Part shown: in pieces, positions 26,053 to 36,894 of the stretch
How positions within the stretch are numbered: the first letter of the stretch is position 1
Layout: each line of letters starts with the position of its first letter
DNA from: Methanohalophilus profundi
GTDB lineage: Archaea; Halobacteriota; Methanosarcinia; Methanosarcinales; Methanosarcinaceae
NCBI RefSeq assembly: GCF_004137855.1
Contig: NZ_QBKB01000002.1
Span: 137,855-201,854, forward strand
DNA length: 64,000 bases
Direction: 5' to 3'
Made by a program: the position numbers and the translations under genes
Notes under the pieces: generated by a model
The model's database searches: none
Seen by the model: the letters and a program-made list of their open reading frames with translations, nothing else
Told to the model about the DNA's origin: nothing

Positions 26053-27498
26053 ATGAATAAATATGATGCCATTGTAATTGGTGCAGGAGCAACAGGCCTG
26101 CTTGCCGCACTGACACTTTCAAAACACGGAAAGAAAGTATTGGTACTTGAAAAAAATCACCAGGTTGGGGGAAACTGTAACAGTTACGATGTTGATGGTT
26201 TCCAGGTCGATACAGGCCCCCATGCTATAACCCATCTGGAAGCAGGTCCTCTAAAAAGATTGATGGAGAATTACTTTGACTATCTTCCTATTTTCGAAGA
26301 TTACGGAAATTATTTTGTCAGAACTGAACGCAATTTTCTAAAAGTACCTTCTAACCTAAAGGAATTTGCTGTATTCGATGCACTGCCCCGCAAAGACAGA
26401 TTACTTATCGCACAGACCCTCACCAAAGAATTGACACTTTCTACCTTCGGTGTCGACCTTTCAAAAAAATCTGTATATGATGCACTGCCAAAGACACTAT
26501 CCACCGATTCATATAATTTTGTTGATGCAATCTCTCATTTTCTATCAGGTAAGTCAATGAAGGAAACCTCGGTACACAGAATTTTAACAGGGAGCAGTTT
26601 TGTCAGGGACAGTATTACACAGGCACAATTTGCCAGTATTGTATCAAAGCCTGACAGACCGCCTGTGGAATCTATTCTCCAATCCATCATCCCTGCAAAT
26701 TACCATAATCAATTACAACTTCGGTTTAACAGTGTATCAAGCCAGTTTTCATCCCTTGGAAGGCTTGCAACAAACAAGGCAAACTATTCGCAGGGATATC
26801 CAAGAAAAGGTCTCAAAGCACTGCTCAATGCCATCCTGTATTCTTTACCCGATTCAGTTGATATAAAGACGGAAAGTAAAGCTAAAAAGATACTTGTTGA
26901 AAGCGGTCAGGTAACAGGAGTGGAAAGCGATGAAATCTATCTTGCAGACATAGTCATACACACCGGTTTTGTAAAACATTTACCCGAATTAGTGCAGGAT
27001 TTACCCCGCAATTATATCGAGGAATTGAACGGAATTGTTAATAGTAAGAGCCTGACTGTATGGCTGGGTCTTGATGAGGTCAGGAAGGAATTCAACTACA
27101 GGGGTTCTGAAATCTGGTTTAAGGATAATGCCTATTGGGCAATGCCAATAAGTAACTATGACCCAACCCTTGCTCCGCCGGGGAAACAACTTGTAGGTTT
27201 TGCTTTTGCAATAGATGACTCATCTCCTGAAAAGAAAGAAATAAAAAAAGCCCATGAGACAATATACACAGCTGTTCCTGATATCCAGGATCATGTGGAA
27301 ATGCAACATGATCAGGTAACCATTCCTGAAAAAGCTGCAGTTACTATAAATGGGCATTTTGCAAAAATAAGAACACCTGTAAGGAATCTTTATGTGGCGG
27401 GTACAGATACCGATAGCCGCAGTATGGGAGTCACTCGTGCAGCCTATTCCATAATTGAAATGCTAAGAATATTAAACGAAGATTCAAACCTGCATTGA
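26053..27498 (+). CDS. Phytoene desaturase-like FAD-dependent oxidoreductase
   Basis: A 481-residue protein with an N-terminal Rossmann fold (AIVIGAGATGLLAALTLSKHGKKVLVLEKNHQVGGNCNS, about 5-43), the desaturase-type extension DTGPHAI and the C-terminal FAD-binding signature NLYVAGTDTDSRSMGVTRAAY (about 440). This is the CrtI/NDP-related family (isoprenoid desaturases and saturases). Methanosarcinales contain hydrogenated isoprenoids such as methanophenazine, so a prenyl-modifying role is possible (inference). It has its own promoter, sharing an element with ileS. Confidence 0.78.
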   Translation: MNKYDAIVIGAGATGLLAALTLSKHGKKVLVLEKNHQVGGNCNSYDVDGFQVDTGPHAITHLEAGPLKRLMENYFDYLPIFEDYGNYFVRTERNFLKVPSNLKEFAVFDALPRKDRLLIAQTLTKELTLSTFGVDLSKKSVYDALPKTLSTDSYNFVDAISHFLSGKSMKETSVHRILTGSSFVRDSITQAQFASIVSKPDRPPVESILQSIIPANYHNQLQLRFNSVSSQFSSLGRLATNKANYSQGYPRKGLKALLNAILYSLPDSVDIKTESKAKKILVESGQVTGVESDEIYLADIVIHTGFVKHLPELVQDLPRNYIEELNGIVNSKSLTVWLGLDEVRKEFNYRGSEIWFKDNAYWAMPISNYDPTLAPPGKQLVGFAFAIDDSSPEKKEIKKAHETIYTAVPDIQDHVEMQHDQVTIPEKAAVTINGHFAKIRTPVRNLYVAGTDTDSRSMGVTRAAYSIIEMLRILNEDSNLH

Positions 27499-27581
27499 AA
27501 CATGCATATTATGTTTCTTAAAAATTGGATTGCAGCAACCATTTTGGCATTCAGTATAAAAGATTCGTGAAATATTTAAAG

Positions 27582-27610
27582 CTAAATTATTTAAACCCAT
27601 TGTAGTATTA
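27582..27610 (+). promoter_or_regulatory. Extended promoter element, copy 2
   Basis: The second copy of the element at 25931 lies 41 bases before the ileS ATG. The first 27 bases match with one difference (A for C at position 23). It contains the TATA-like TTATTTAAA at the correct distance for a short leader. Confidence 0.65.
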
Positions 27611-27650
27611 GGATAATCAGAATATCAGCTGTTCATGGAGATTACTTATT

Positions 27651-30600
27651 ATGATCAAGGAAGTTACCGATCAATATAATGCACAAAAAATCGAGGAAAA
27701 AGTCCACAATTTCTGGGAGGATAACCAGGCCTACATGAAAGTAAGAGAGCATCGCCGTGGAGAAAAGCGATTTTTCTTTGTGGACGGCCCGCCATATACT
27801 ACCGGACATATACATCTGGGTACCGCCTGGAACAAAATTATCAAAGACTCCATCCTTCGTTACAAATCCATGAATGGGCATGATATTGTAGACCGGGCCG
27901 GTTGGGACATGCACGGCCTTCCCATAGAAGTAAAAGTTGAAGGCGTTCTGGGTTTTGAATCAAAAAAAGATATTGAAAGTTATGGTGTCGAAAAATTTGT
28001 TAATAAATGCAAGGAATTTGCCCTGAAACAAAAGGACGCCATGACAGACCAGTTCCGCACCCTTGGCACATGGCTGGACTGGGAAGACCCTTACATGACC
28101 CTCAAGGATGAATACATAGAAGCTGCCTGGTGGACCCTCAAACAGGCTTACGAAAAAGATCTGCTTGAAGTGGGTAAAAGGGTAGTGAACTGGTGTCCCC
28201 GCTGTGAAACAGCAATTGCAGATTCTGAAGTTGAGTATGAAGATCGTACCGATCCTTCCATTTTCATCAAATTTGCAACAAAAAATGAAAATGACACCTA
28301 TATTGTTATATGGACGACCACACCCTGGACGATCCCCGCAAATATGGCTGTGGCTGTAAATCCTGATTTTGAGTATGCAAAAATAAGGGCCGTGAAAGAG
28401 GATAAGGAAGAAATACTCATAATGGCCTCCGATCTTGTGGAAAGTGTACTTAAAAAAGGACGGTACACAGATTATGAAATCCTTGAAACAATGCCAGGTG
28501 AAGATGTTGCAGGAATGGAATACAAGCATCCACTTGTAGAAAACATACCAGAACAGTCCAAATTCGATCATCGGGTTTATCTTGCAGATTTTGTAACTGC
28601 TGAAAATACAGGTTGTGTCCACATTGCACCAGGCCATGGTGTGGACGACTTTGATGTAGGAAAGGCAAATGACATTCCCGCTTTCTGCCCTGTAGGTTCG
28701 AACGGTCACTACACCAGAGAGGCCGGTAAATATGAAGGCATGAATATCCGGGATGCCAACAAAGTCGTGATGGAAGACCTTGATGCAAAAGGCCTCCTAC
28801 TTGCCGATGATACCATCACTCACCGCTATGGACATTGCTGGAGATGTAAGACACCTATCATCTATCTTGCCACCAAACAGTGGTTTATCAAGATCGGTGA
28901 CCTGAAGGAAGACATGCTTGCGGAAATTAAAAGGGTTGACTGGCATCCTGACTGGGCTGGCTCTGCAAGATTCAGGGACTGGATTGAAGGGGCAAGGGAC
29001 TGGTGCATATCCAGGCAACGCTACTGGGGAATCCCCCTGCCTGTATGGAGATGTGAGGAATGTGAATCTCTCAAGGTAGTGGGAACCCGCAAGGAACTGC
29101 AAGAAATTGCCGATGTTGATCCAAACACCGAACTCCACAGGCCCTATGTGGACGAAATCAAATTAACATGTGACTGCGGCGGCCGGATGTCAAGGATTGA
29201 GGATGTTTTTGATGTATGGTTTGATTCCGCAGTGGCATCCTGGGCCACACTGAACTATCCTCACCGGGAAGACCAGTTCAAAGAATGGTGGCCTGCAGAT
29301 TTCATAACAGAAGGACATGACCAGACAAGAGGGTGGTTCTATTCCCAGCTCGGCGCCAGCATGGTGGCCTTTGGACAGGCTCCTTACAAGAGTGTGCTGA
29401 TGCACGGGTTTACACTGGATAGCACAGGAAAGAAAATGTCCAAAAGCCTGGGTAATGTGGTACAGCCCCATGAAGTTATTGAGAAATATGGTGCGGATTC
29501 GCTGCGTTGCTATGTGCTTTCTTCAAGTGCTCCGTGGGAAGACCTGAAATTTAACCAGGATGAACTTGCAACAATCCACCGGACAATAAATATTCTCTGG
29601 AATGTCTATCGATTCCCTCTTCCCTACATGGCCCTGGATAAATTTGATCCCCTGGAAGTTTCTTTTGAAGCAGTTGAACCATACCTGCGCAAAGAAGACC
29701 GCTGGATATTATCCAGGATGCAATCCGTAATAGAAGAAGTGGACAGGTCAATGGAGCAGTACCTCCTGCATCGTGCTATCAGGACCATCAATGAATTTGT
29801 ATTGGAAGATCTTTCCCGGTGGTACATCCAGCTCATTCGACCCCGTACCTGGAATGAGGCGGATGATCCTGACAAACTGGCAGTTTACAGGGTTCTTTAT
29901 GATGTATTTGCAAACCTCTGCAAAGTAATTGCCCCGTTCATGCCCCATCTGGCAGAAGAAATGTATGGAAATATTGTGAAAAACGTTGATCCCGATGCAG
30001 CTTTGACTGTTCACATGTGTAACTGGCCAAAAGTGGATGAATCCCTCAAGGATACCGATCTTGAAGAAAAAATGACTGCTGTGCGTGCCATGGTTGAAGC
30101 CGCATCCAATGCACGCCAGAAAGTCAAGAGAAAACTACGCTGGCCGGTCAACCGTATAGTCATTGAACCTGAAAACAGGCAGGTCTACGATGCTGTAATG
30201 GACCTGCGTTTTGTCCTTATGGACCAGACAAACGCCAAGGATATAGATCTTGTGGAAGTTAATCACAGTTGGGATGAACTTGGAGTAGAAGCATCTCCAA
30301 ATCACAGCGCCATAGGACCGGTCTTCAAACAGGATGCAGGCAAGGTCATCCAATACATCCAGAAAGCCGATGCAAATGAATTGAAAAAAGGACTTGCAAA
30401 TGGGGAACTGGAGATATCCCTCGAAGGCGAATCTGCAACATTAACCCCGGAAATGGTCAAATTTGAGGACAAAATACCTTCAATGGTTGCTGTTGCAGAT
30501 TTCAGCGGAGGGAGAATCTATGTGGATGCAAACCTGACCAGGGATATTGAATCCGAAGGTTTTGCCCGTGAAGTGATCCGCAGGATACAGGATATGCGAA

Positions 30601-30821
30601 AAGAACTCGACCTGGAAGTGGATGAGAACATCCTTGCACATATCCGTATAGATGACGAAAGAATCGTCGACCTGGTGCTGGACAGGGAAAACTACATCGC
30701 AAAAGAGGTCAGATCACAGGTTCAGGTAATTGGCTTTGATGTGGATGCTACAGGCACTCTGGTAAAAGACTGGAATGTGGAAGGTATAGATGTACATATT
30801 GGAATATCCCCTGCTAACTGA
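27651..30821 (+). CDS. ileS: Isoleucyl-tRNA synthetase
   Basis: A 1056-residue class I synthetase. The HIGH motif is HIHLG at residues 53-57 and the KMSKS motif is KMSKS at 595-599. The editing domain (CP1) has [15 protein letters not shown] (about 220-234). Zinc-binding CxxC pairs occur at CPRCETA and CWRCKTP, and in the WRCEECES region. The anticodon domain ([15 protein letters not shown]) and the archaeal C-terminal extension follow. The length matches archaeal/eukaryotic-type IleRS. It is followed nine bases later by mptE. Confidence 0.96.
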   Translation: MIKEVTDQYNAQKIEEKVHNFWEDNQAYMKVREHRRGEKRFFFVDGPPYTTGHIHLGTAWNKIIKDSILRYKSMNGHDIVDRAGWDMHGLPIEVKVEGVLGFESKKDIESYGVEKFVNKCKEFALKQKDAMTDQFRTLGTWLDWEDPYMTLKDEYIEAAWWTLKQAYEKDLLEVGKRVVNWCPRCETAIADSEVEYEDRTDPSIFIKFATKNENDTYIVIWTTTPWTIPANMAVAVNPDFEYAKIRAVKEDKEEILIMASDLVESVLKKGRYTDYEILETMPGEDVAGMEYKHPLVENIPEQSKFDHRVYLADFVTAENTGCVHIAPGHGVDDFDVGKANDIPAFCPVGSNGHYTREAGKYEGMNIRDANKVVMEDLDAKGLLLADDTITHRYGHCWRCKTPIIYLATKQWFIKIGDLKEDMLAEIKRVDWHPDWAGSARFRDWIEGARDWCISRQRYWGIPLPVWRCEECESLKVVGTRKELQEIADVDPNTELHRPYVDEIKLTCDCGGRMSRIEDVFDVWFDSAVASWATLNYPHREDQFKEWWPADFITEGHDQTRGWFYSQLGASMVAFGQAPYKSVLMHGFTLDSTGKKMSKSLGNVVQPHEVIEKYGADSLRCYVLSSSAPWEDLKFNQDELATIHRTINILWNVYRFPLPYMALDKFDPLEVSFEAVEPYLRKEDRWILSRMQSVIEEVDRSMEQYLLHRAIRTINEFVLEDLSRWYIQLIRPRTWNEADDPDKLAVYRVLYDVFANLCKVIAPFMPHLAEEMYGNIVKNVDPDAALTVHMCNWPKVDESLKDTDLEEKMTAVRAMVEAASNARQKVKRKLRWPVNRIVIEPENRQVYDAVMDLRFVLMDQTNAKDIDLVEVNHSWDELGVEASPNHSAIGPVFKQDAGKVIQYIQKADANELKKGLANGELEISLEGESATLTPEMVKFEDKIPSMVAVADFSGGRIYVDANLTRDIESEGFAREVIRRIQDMRKELDLEVDENILAHIRIDDERIVDLVLDRENYIAKEVRSQVQVIGFDVDATGTLVKDWNVEGIDVHIGISPAN

Positions 30822-30830
30822 GGAATTTGT

Positions 30831-31457
30831 ATGGAATATGACAAATGGGAACCAATATACAAAAAAATAGTAGAAGATTTCGGTTTTTCCGAAGATGCTG
30901 ATGCAGATGCTGCACAGCTTCTTTCAAATCTTCTCATCGAACCTGTAAAAGCGGACCTAAACGATCTTACTGATGTTATCAAGGACAAAGATACATTAAT
31001 TTGCGGTAATGCGCCCACACTGAAAAAAGATCTTGAGCAGGTAGACCCTTCAGACCATGTGATCATTGCTGCCGATGGAGCAACATCAGTCCTGCTTGAG
31101 CAAGGCCTTATTCCGGACGTGATCGTAACTGATCTTGACGGAGATGTTGAAAAAGAGATTGAGGCAAACAAGAAAGGAGCCATAATGGTAGTGCATGCCC
31201 ACGGGGACAATACAGGCAAAATTCTTTCTTTTGTACCTCTTTTGACCAACATTATCGGTACATCCCAGACAAAACCACCACAAGGCCTGTTCAATTTTGG
31301 AGGCTTTACAGATGGGGATAGATGTGTTTTCATGGCTCATCAACTGGGGGCAACTTCAATGACTCTGGTAGGTTTTGATTTTGATGATGACAATGTCGAT
31401 GAAATTAAAAAGAAAAAGCTTAACTGGGCACGTCGGCTTATTGAAGGATTTGCATGA
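30831..31457 (+). CDS. mptE: 6-hydroxymethyl-7,8-dihydropterin pyrophosphokinase MptE
   Basis: A 208-residue protein of the archaeal DUF115/MptE family, which makes the diphosphate activated for pterin cofactor synthesis; in methanogens this leads to tetrahydrosarcinapterin, the C1 carrier. Motifs are LICGNAPTLKKDL (about 57), IIAADGATSVLLEQGLIPDVIVTDLDGD (about 79-106) with its metal-binding aspartates, and VVHAHGDNTGK. It is probably co-transcribed with ileS. Confidence 0.9.
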   Translation: MEYDKWEPIYKKIVEDFGFSEDADADAAQLLSNLLIEPVKADLNDLTDVIKDKDTLICGNAPTLKKDLEQVDPSDHVIIAADGATSVLLEQGLIPDVIVTDLDGDVEKEIEANKKGAIMVVHAHGDNTGKILSFVPLLTNIIGTSQTKPPQGLFNFGGFTDGDRCVFMAHQLGATSMTLVGFDFDDDNVDEIKKKKLNWARRLIEGFA

Positions 31458-31515
31458 GAATGCTGTCCCAGATAACCTATATATAATTTCGTATTAATTT
31501 ATATCTAGAACTTCA

Positions 31516-32607
31516 ATGCAAACACTGGTAATCTGTATAGACCGGGACAACGACCTTGGGGACAAAGCAGGGGTCCAAACACCAATTATAGGCAGAGAGG
31601 CTCACATAGATGCTGCTGTCAGGCTTGCGTCTGCAGATCCGGAAGATTCAGACATCAATACACTGTTTGGCGGAATCCGTGTTTATGACGAGCTGAAAGA
31701 AAAGGGAACCGATGTTGAGCTGGTCTCTTTTGCAGGTGACCGGAATGTAGGTGTGATTTCCGACCAGCGCATCTCACGCCAGCTTGATGATGTACTTTCC
31801 CGCTATAATCCACAGGAGGCTATTTTTGTTTCCGATGGAGCTGAAGATGAAACCCTTCTGCCCATCGTTCAATCAAGAATAAAAATCGATTCGGTAAAAA
31901 GGATAGTCGTCAAGCAAAGTGCAAATCTTGAAAGTACATATTACATTCTAAAACATGCATTTAATGATCCCAAGATTTCCCAGACATTTTTTGTCCCTCT
32001 GGGACTTGCAGCTCTTATCTATGCAATATTCCTCCTAGCCCGATATCCGGAAGGAGCGATTATTGGGATCTCCGCTGCTATTGGCATTTATATGTTATAC
32101 AGGGGATTCAATCTGGACGAATCATTTGTTATTGCCAGGGAAAAGATGAAACAAGCCTTCTATGCGGGCCAGATGACCTTTGTCACCTATATGGCCGCAG
32201 GGTTACTGACAATAATCGCAACCATAATAGGAGCTCTGGAATTGTGGGGCTATTATACAACAGGAGGTGGCTGGTATTATGGTCTGATTACTCTTGTGAC
32301 CGTTTTCATAAATAAATCCGTATGGTGGTATGTTTCAGCCTTCCTTTTTGCGATTGCAGGAAAGATAATTGACCTAAAAATGGAAAAATATTTTTGCTGG
32401 AGAAAACTATCTCCTGCCCTATTTGTGATTGCAGCAGGTTTTCTCCTATGGGGCTCCAGTGAATACATATTATCAATAAGTTCCCTGCCTTCCGAATCTA
32501 CAGCCGGTAGTTTCAGCTTACAATATTTCATTTACTCGGTAGTGTTATCCATAATTTCAGCCCTTGCAGGTGTAAAGTTATCCATTACAGGTAATCGAGA
32601 GAAATGA
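31516..32607 (+). CDS. DUF373 membrane protein
   Basis: A 363-residue archaeal DUF373 protein. The N-terminal 150 residues are a soluble domain with LVICIDRDNDLGDKAGVQTPIIGREAH and an aspartate-rich FVSDGAEDETLLPIV segment. The rest has about seven membrane helices. Function is unknown; the conserved DRDND-type motif suggests metal or nucleotide binding (inference). Its stop overlaps the nucleoside phosphorylase start by four bases. Confidence 0.85.
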   Translation: MQTLVICIDRDNDLGDKAGVQTPIIGREAHIDAAVRLASADPEDSDINTLFGGIRVYDELKEKGTDVELVSFAGDRNVGVISDQRISRQLDDVLSRYNPQEAIFVSDGAEDETLLPIVQSRIKIDSVKRIVVKQSANLESTYYILKHAFNDPKISQTFFVPLGLAALIYAIFLLARYPEGAIIGISAAIGIYMLYRGFNLDESFVIAREKMKQAFYAGQMTFVTYMAAGLLTIIATIIGALELWGYYTTGGGWYYGLITLVTVFINKSVWWYVSAFLFAIAGKIIDLKMEKYFCWRKLSPALFVIAAGFLLWGSSEYILSISSLPSESTAGSFSLQYFIYSVVLSIISALAGVKLSITGNREK

Positions 32608-33380
32608 AAATGGACAGGGAAATTTCTTTTGCCATAATTGGAGGTGTAGGTTTCCTCAAAAATAATGGTTATGAAAAAATTACCGTTTCAAGTACCTACG
32701 GAGATGTGGATTGTTTTATTGGTAAAACCAGGGGTATCAACTTTGCCTTCATACCCAGACATTCGATATCAGGGCCGCATATCCCTCCTCACAGGATCAA
32801 CTATCATGCCATAATATGTGCAGTAAAAAAACTTGGCGTCAAACAGGTAATAGCCACAAATTCTGTAGGCTCCATGAAAGGCCACCCTACAGGCTCATTT
32901 TTTATCCCTGATGATTTCATTGATTTTACAAAAGGGCGCGAATCCACATATTATCATGACCAGACCGTACATGTGGACATGAACCAGCCCTACTGCCCAC
33001 GGCTCAGACAATCTCTCATGAGTGCTTTGCAGGAAAACAGGGAAGACCTCTTTGAAGGAACATACGTATGTACTGAAGGGCCACGTTTTGAAACAAAAGC
33101 AGAGATACAAATGATGGCTTCATTTGGGGATGTTGTAGGTATGACCGGCCTGCCGGAAGTTATACTTGCCCGTGAAATGAAAATCTGTTATGCCTCAATA
33201 TGTACAGTTACCAACCCTGCATGTGGCATGGGAAATGAAAGATTGACCGCAGATGAAGTGATTGGTGTACTTAAAAAACGGGAAAAAGTACTATTTGATC
33301 TTATTATCAACGCATTCCTTTGTATGGATGAGAAAAGGACATGTATATGCAGCCTGGCAAAAGATCAGGCATGTCTTTAA
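32604..33380 (+). CDS. Purine nucleoside phosphorylase (MTAP/MTIP family)
   Basis: A 258-residue trimeric-type phosphorylase. FAIIGGVGF (phosphate loop), FIPRHS, NSVGSM, TEGPRFETKAEI (about 155) and a base-binding loop VTNPACGMGNERLTADEV (about 200-217) are present. Adenine-specific MTAP has aspartate in this loop; asparagine (VTN) favours 6-oxopurines, so 5'-methylthioinosine or inosine/guanosine is likely, as in the known methanogen MTIP pathway. Translationally coupled to DUF373 (ATGA). It converges on the next gene with a two-base gap. Confidence 0.85.
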   Translation: MKMDREISFAIIGGVGFLKNNGYEKITVSSTYGDVDCFIGKTRGINFAFIPRHSISGPHIPPHRINYHAIICAVKKLGVKQVIATNSVGSMKGHPTGSFFIPDDFIDFTKGRESTYYHDQTVHVDMNQPYCPRLRQSLMSALQENREDLFEGTYVCTEGPRFETKAEIQMMASFGDVVGMTGLPEVILAREMKICYASICTVTNPACGMGNERLTADEVIGVLKKREKVLFDLIINAFLCMDEKRTCICSLAKDQACL

Positions 33381-33382
33381 GA

Positions 33383-34207
33383 TCAGACAACATCCTTAGA
33401 TGTATCAATATGGACCCCGTCTGCCACATTGAACTTGATAACATCAGAAGTAGGTACCATACCCCTGATCTTCGGGATTGAGAGTTTGTTTATTATTTGA
33501 TCCGATGATCTTTCAATGAGTACGTCAAATATCACATCTGCAGAATTGAAGAGATCACTTTCAAGTGCTTCAGGACTACTTCTTTTAAGGCTGTAAAGGT
33601 AGGTTTGGGAAGCCATCTGTTTTGTTGTTTCATAGAGCATGTTTAATAGACGTTTGACCAGGCCTCTATTGACATTAAGATTGGTATAAAAGGAAAAAGT
33701 ATCAAATATTACATTCACCTCATCGCCTTCCGCATCCAGAGCAATATTCTGTAGATTGTATTCAGTGAATTCGATTATCTTCGAATCGACAAACTCATTG
33801 CCGACACTGCTCACCATTTCTCCGGTTTGTGTAAAGTAGTATTCTCCATAAACATCAACAAAAATAATATTGGATGGATCAAAACCTAAGTTTACTATGT
33901 CCTGATGGATATATTTGGGGCGCCGACCTGTGGCAAAATAGTAAGTTTTCCTTGTCTGAGAAAACTGATACAGGAAAACCTCGGACATCGATACGGGATC
34001 TGCAGAAAAATAGACCAATGAACTTGACGGAAGACCCCCGCTGAGACTGTCATCAAGTAAGGATATTCCCGTAGGCATAATAATAGGTTTTGATTCATCA
34101 GCAGATGCACTCCCTGAATATTTATTTGAATTGCCCAAAACATTCTTGCTTTTTGGCGGTTGTGTCATTTGCTGAACTTCAAGATGTCCATTATTGTTAT
34201 TCTGCAT
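33383..34207 (-). CDS. RecA/KaiC-like protein with a degenerate P-loop
   Basis: A 274-residue protein with the RAD55/KaiC-like core: PTGISLLDDSLSGGLPSSSLVYFS (about 47-70), where the Walker A should follow but the sequence is ADPVSMSEVF, without GK[TS]. A Walker B-like VNVIFDTFSFY (about 162) is kept. A 40-residue polar N-terminus precedes. It is therefore probably a pseudo-ATPase or binds a partner; related archaeal proteins often sit near sensory or chemotaxis genes, but none is adjacent here. Divergent from the helicase. Confidence 0.7.
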   Translation of the reverse strand: MQNNNNGHLEVQQMTQPPKSKNVLGNSNKYSGSASADESKPIIMPTGISLLDDSLSGGLPSSSLVYFSADPVSMSEVFLYQFSQTRKTYYFATGRRPKYIHQDIVNLGFDPSNIIFVDVYGEYYFTQTGEMVSSVGNEFVDSKIIEFTEYNLQNIALDAEGDEVNVIFDTFSFYTNLNVNRGLVKRLLNMLYETTKQMASQTYLYSLKRSSPEALESDLFNSADVIFDVLIERSSDQIINKLSIPKIRGMVPTSDVIKFNVADGVHIDTSKDVV

Positions 34208-34402
34208 AACTACCCTTCACTACTAACTATTACTATATGGAGCATATTTATAAAACTTTACGCTAAAATATACTGAATAATATTTGATCAAACATATAGT
34301 ATTATACGAAGAAGACGCTTACTTTATAAAAGGGAAATACGTCTATCACAGAATATGACCCTCTGGACTCTTCTCTATCCTTTAAAAGGAAAGGTCACAG
34401 TA

Positions 34403-36838
34403 ATGCTGATTAAAGACCGAAAAAAAACTCCTGCAATAGTAGGTGAACTAACCCTGCGAAGTACCAGCGCAGGACCGCGACCCTTACGATTTCTGGTATC
34501 GAAAGATAATAAACAGGATTACCGTTCACCCGAGGAATTTATCCAGATACTCAGACGTTCGGAGAGAATACTGATTACCAGGCAGGGAAATGCTAAAAAC
34601 CATAAAAAAATTATCGAAATGCTCGGAGGCTTCCACCTTACAGGTGAAATGGTAGATGTGTGTCGTTTTTGTCTGCTCAATAAGGAATTCAATTTTGTGA
34701 ACAAGAAGTCGATTTCTCATCAGGGAGAACGTATCTGTGAAACATGTGCTCAGGAGGAACTGAAACGAGCTCTGCGTAATTCCCAATGCCATTATTCTGA
34801 CGAGGCCATACAGCGCATATTTGATGTTTTAAACAAGACAAAAGACCTTGACCGCACAATCGGCATGCTAAATCCTGAAGAGATTGATTCGGAAGTTACA
34901 AGATACGATACAATTGCTTCAAAAGAAGATCAGAACCCATATCCAATAAGTAAACTTCCAATATCCGGCCAATTCAAGAAATCATTATTAAAAAAATCTA
35001 AAACCCTATTACCTGTACAGAGTATTGCTGTACGCAAGGGTTTATTAAAAGGAAATAATCTTCTTGTGACCTCGGCAACAGCTACCGGTAAAACATTGAT
35101 CGGGGAGATGGCCGGTATTGAGAATATCCTGAAAAAAAGAGGCAAGATGCTTTATCTTGTGCCTCTGGTTGCTCTGGCAAACCAGAAATATAGTCAGTTC
35201 ACTGGAAAGTATAAAGGTTTTGGACTCCAGACTTCAATACGCATAGGAAGCTCTCGTATAAAAACACGCAAAACGGAAAAAATGTCCCGTTCCCTTGATA
35301 CGGACATTATTGTCGGAACCTATGAGGGGATCGACCACATTATGCGTTCTTCCAAAGCAGATATGCTGGGTCAAATTGGCACAGTGGTCATAGATGAAGT
35401 TCATATGCTGGAAGATGAAGAACGCGGGCATCGTCTTGATGGTGTTATTGCACGTCTCAAATATGCAGCACCAGGGGCACAGTTCATTTATCTTTCTGCA
35501 ACAGTAGGAAGTCCCCACGCCCTTGCAAAACATCTGGATGCTGAACTTGTGGAGTATGAACATCGGCCGGTCCCGATTGAGAGACACCTTATATTTTGCC
35601 CCCAGCAAAGCAAATTGAGAATTATGACCCGCCTTATACGTGAGGAATACAATCAGGTATCTTCAAAAGGTCATAAGGGCCAGACCATCGTCTTTACAAA
35701 TTCGCGTAGAAACTGTCATCGTCTTGCAAATGCCCTGCCAATTACGGCATCTGCTTATCATGCGGGCCTGGCCAATCCGGAACGTAAGAAAGTTGAGGAC
35801 AGATTTGCCTCCGGAAAACTTCCTGTGGTAGTGACAACAGCAGCCCTGGCAGCAGGTGTTGATTTCCCTGCATCACAGGTGATATTTGAATCCCTTGCAA
35901 TGGGAATTGACTGGATAAACCTGCAAGAATTCTTACAAATGCTTGGAAGAGCAGGAAGACCGGACTATCATGACAGAGGTGTGGTCGTTTTGCTTGCAAG
36001 CCCTGATAAGACATACGGGGGCGGACAGGCCGTGACAGAAGACGAGATGGCGGTAAAACTGCTCAAAGGCCAGATGGAAGAAATGAATTTAAAATATGGT
36101 CAGGAAGAGCAGGAAGAGGAAGTCCTGGCTTCGGTTGCAGTCACAAATTCAAAAGCCGACCTGAGCTATATATGCAGCAAGATGGTGGAGGATATTGATC
36201 TTAATTCCATTGTAAATAAATTGAAAAAATACCGATTCCTGACACAGAAAGGTGATGCTATCAAATTGACTCGAATGGGGAGTATTGCAGCCCGACATTT
36301 CCTCTCTGCTTCACGTGCGTTCCTTATCCGGGATGCAGTACGTGCAGGCCAGGACCCGATCGAGATTGCAGCCAATCTGGAATTCTTCGATGCGGTTTAC
36401 TTTAAGTTTGCACCCCAGATATCAGCAGCGCTGAACGTGAATATGCCATCCCGGGTATTTCAGGGAGCTGCTCTGGATATTGTATTTGAAGGAGATAACC
36501 TATCCCAGCTGGAAGAGAAGATCCGGGATCAACTCTTCGAATTTGCTACTGATTTTTTGACATGCGGATGTAAAGAGAGTCCCTATTGCGGATGTGCTGA
36601 AAAGAATTTTTCCGAAATGATTATCAGGATGCGCGCTAGTGGTCGCGATCCAGAGAAGATTGCAGCCAGGCTGAACGAAAAGTATGGTATAAGTGCCTAT
36701 GTGGGTGATCTTTATGGTTACCTTGATGGAGTTATCCGCAACCTTGATGCTATTGAAATGATGGCAAGTGCCCATTCAAAACCGGATATCGCAAAACAGG
36801 CAAAGGATCTGAAAAAGAGTGTGGAAGCCGGCAGATGA
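34403..36838 (+). CDS. Ski2-like DEAD/DEAH-box helicase with a zinc finger
   Basis: An 811-residue superfamily 2 helicase. The N-terminus has a zinc finger (CRFCLLNKEF...CETCAQEE, about 80-115). Motif I SATATGKTLIGE lies near 225, motif II is DEVHMLED, motif III SATVG and motif VI QMLGRAGRPDYHDRG. A cysteine-rich segment, CGCKESPYCGCAEK, lies near 720. Related Hel308/Ski2-like archaeal proteins act in repair or RNA processing. I chose the ATG at 34403 because AGGTCA precedes it; an ATG at 34355 would add 16 residues, with no visible site. A TATA-like TTTATAAAA lies at 34322. Confidence 0.85.
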   Translation: MLIKDRKKTPAIVGELTLRSTSAGPRPLRFLVSKDNKQDYRSPEEFIQILRRSERILITRQGNAKNHKKIIEMLGGFHLTGEMVDVCRFCLLNKEFNFVNKKSISHQGERICETCAQEELKRALRNSQCHYSDEAIQRIFDVLNKTKDLDRTIGMLNPEEIDSEVTRYDTIASKEDQNPYPISKLPISGQFKKSLLKKSKTLLPVQSIAVRKGLLKGNNLLVTSATATGKTLIGEMAGIENILKKRGKMLYLVPLVALANQKYSQFTGKYKGFGLQTSIRIGSSRIKTRKTEKMSRSLDTDIIVGTYEGIDHIMRSSKADMLGQIGTVVIDEVHMLEDEERGHRLDGVIARLKYAAPGAQFIYLSATVGSPHALAKHLDAELVEYEHRPVPIERHLIFCPQQSKLRIMTRLIREEYNQVSSKGHKGQTIVFTNSRRNCHRLANALPITASAYHAGLANPERKKVEDRFASGKLPVVVTTAALAAGVDFPASQVIFESLAMGIDWINLQEFLQMLGRAGRPDYHDRGVVVLLASPDKTYGGGQAVTEDEMAVKLLKGQMEEMNLKYGQEEQEEEVLASVAVTNSKADLSYICSKMVEDIDLNSIVNKLKKYRFLTQKGDAIKLTRMGSIAARHFLSASRAFLIRDAVRAGQDPIEIAANLEFFDAVYFKFAPQISAALNVNMPSRVFQGAALDIVFEGDNLSQLEEKIRDQLFEFATDFLTCGCKESPYCGCAEKNFSEMIIRMRASGRDPEKIAARLNEKYGISAYVGDLYGYLDGVIRNLDAIEMMASAHSKPDIAKQAKDLKKSVEAGR

Positions 36839-36894
36839 AATGCAAAACATATTAAGGCAAAAGGTTTATGGAATCTGGAAACGAGGACAAGGTT

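Noticed and set aside
27960-28709. A 249-residue frame opposite ileS
   Set aside because: It is the reverse of a conserved gene, has biased composition and no family features.
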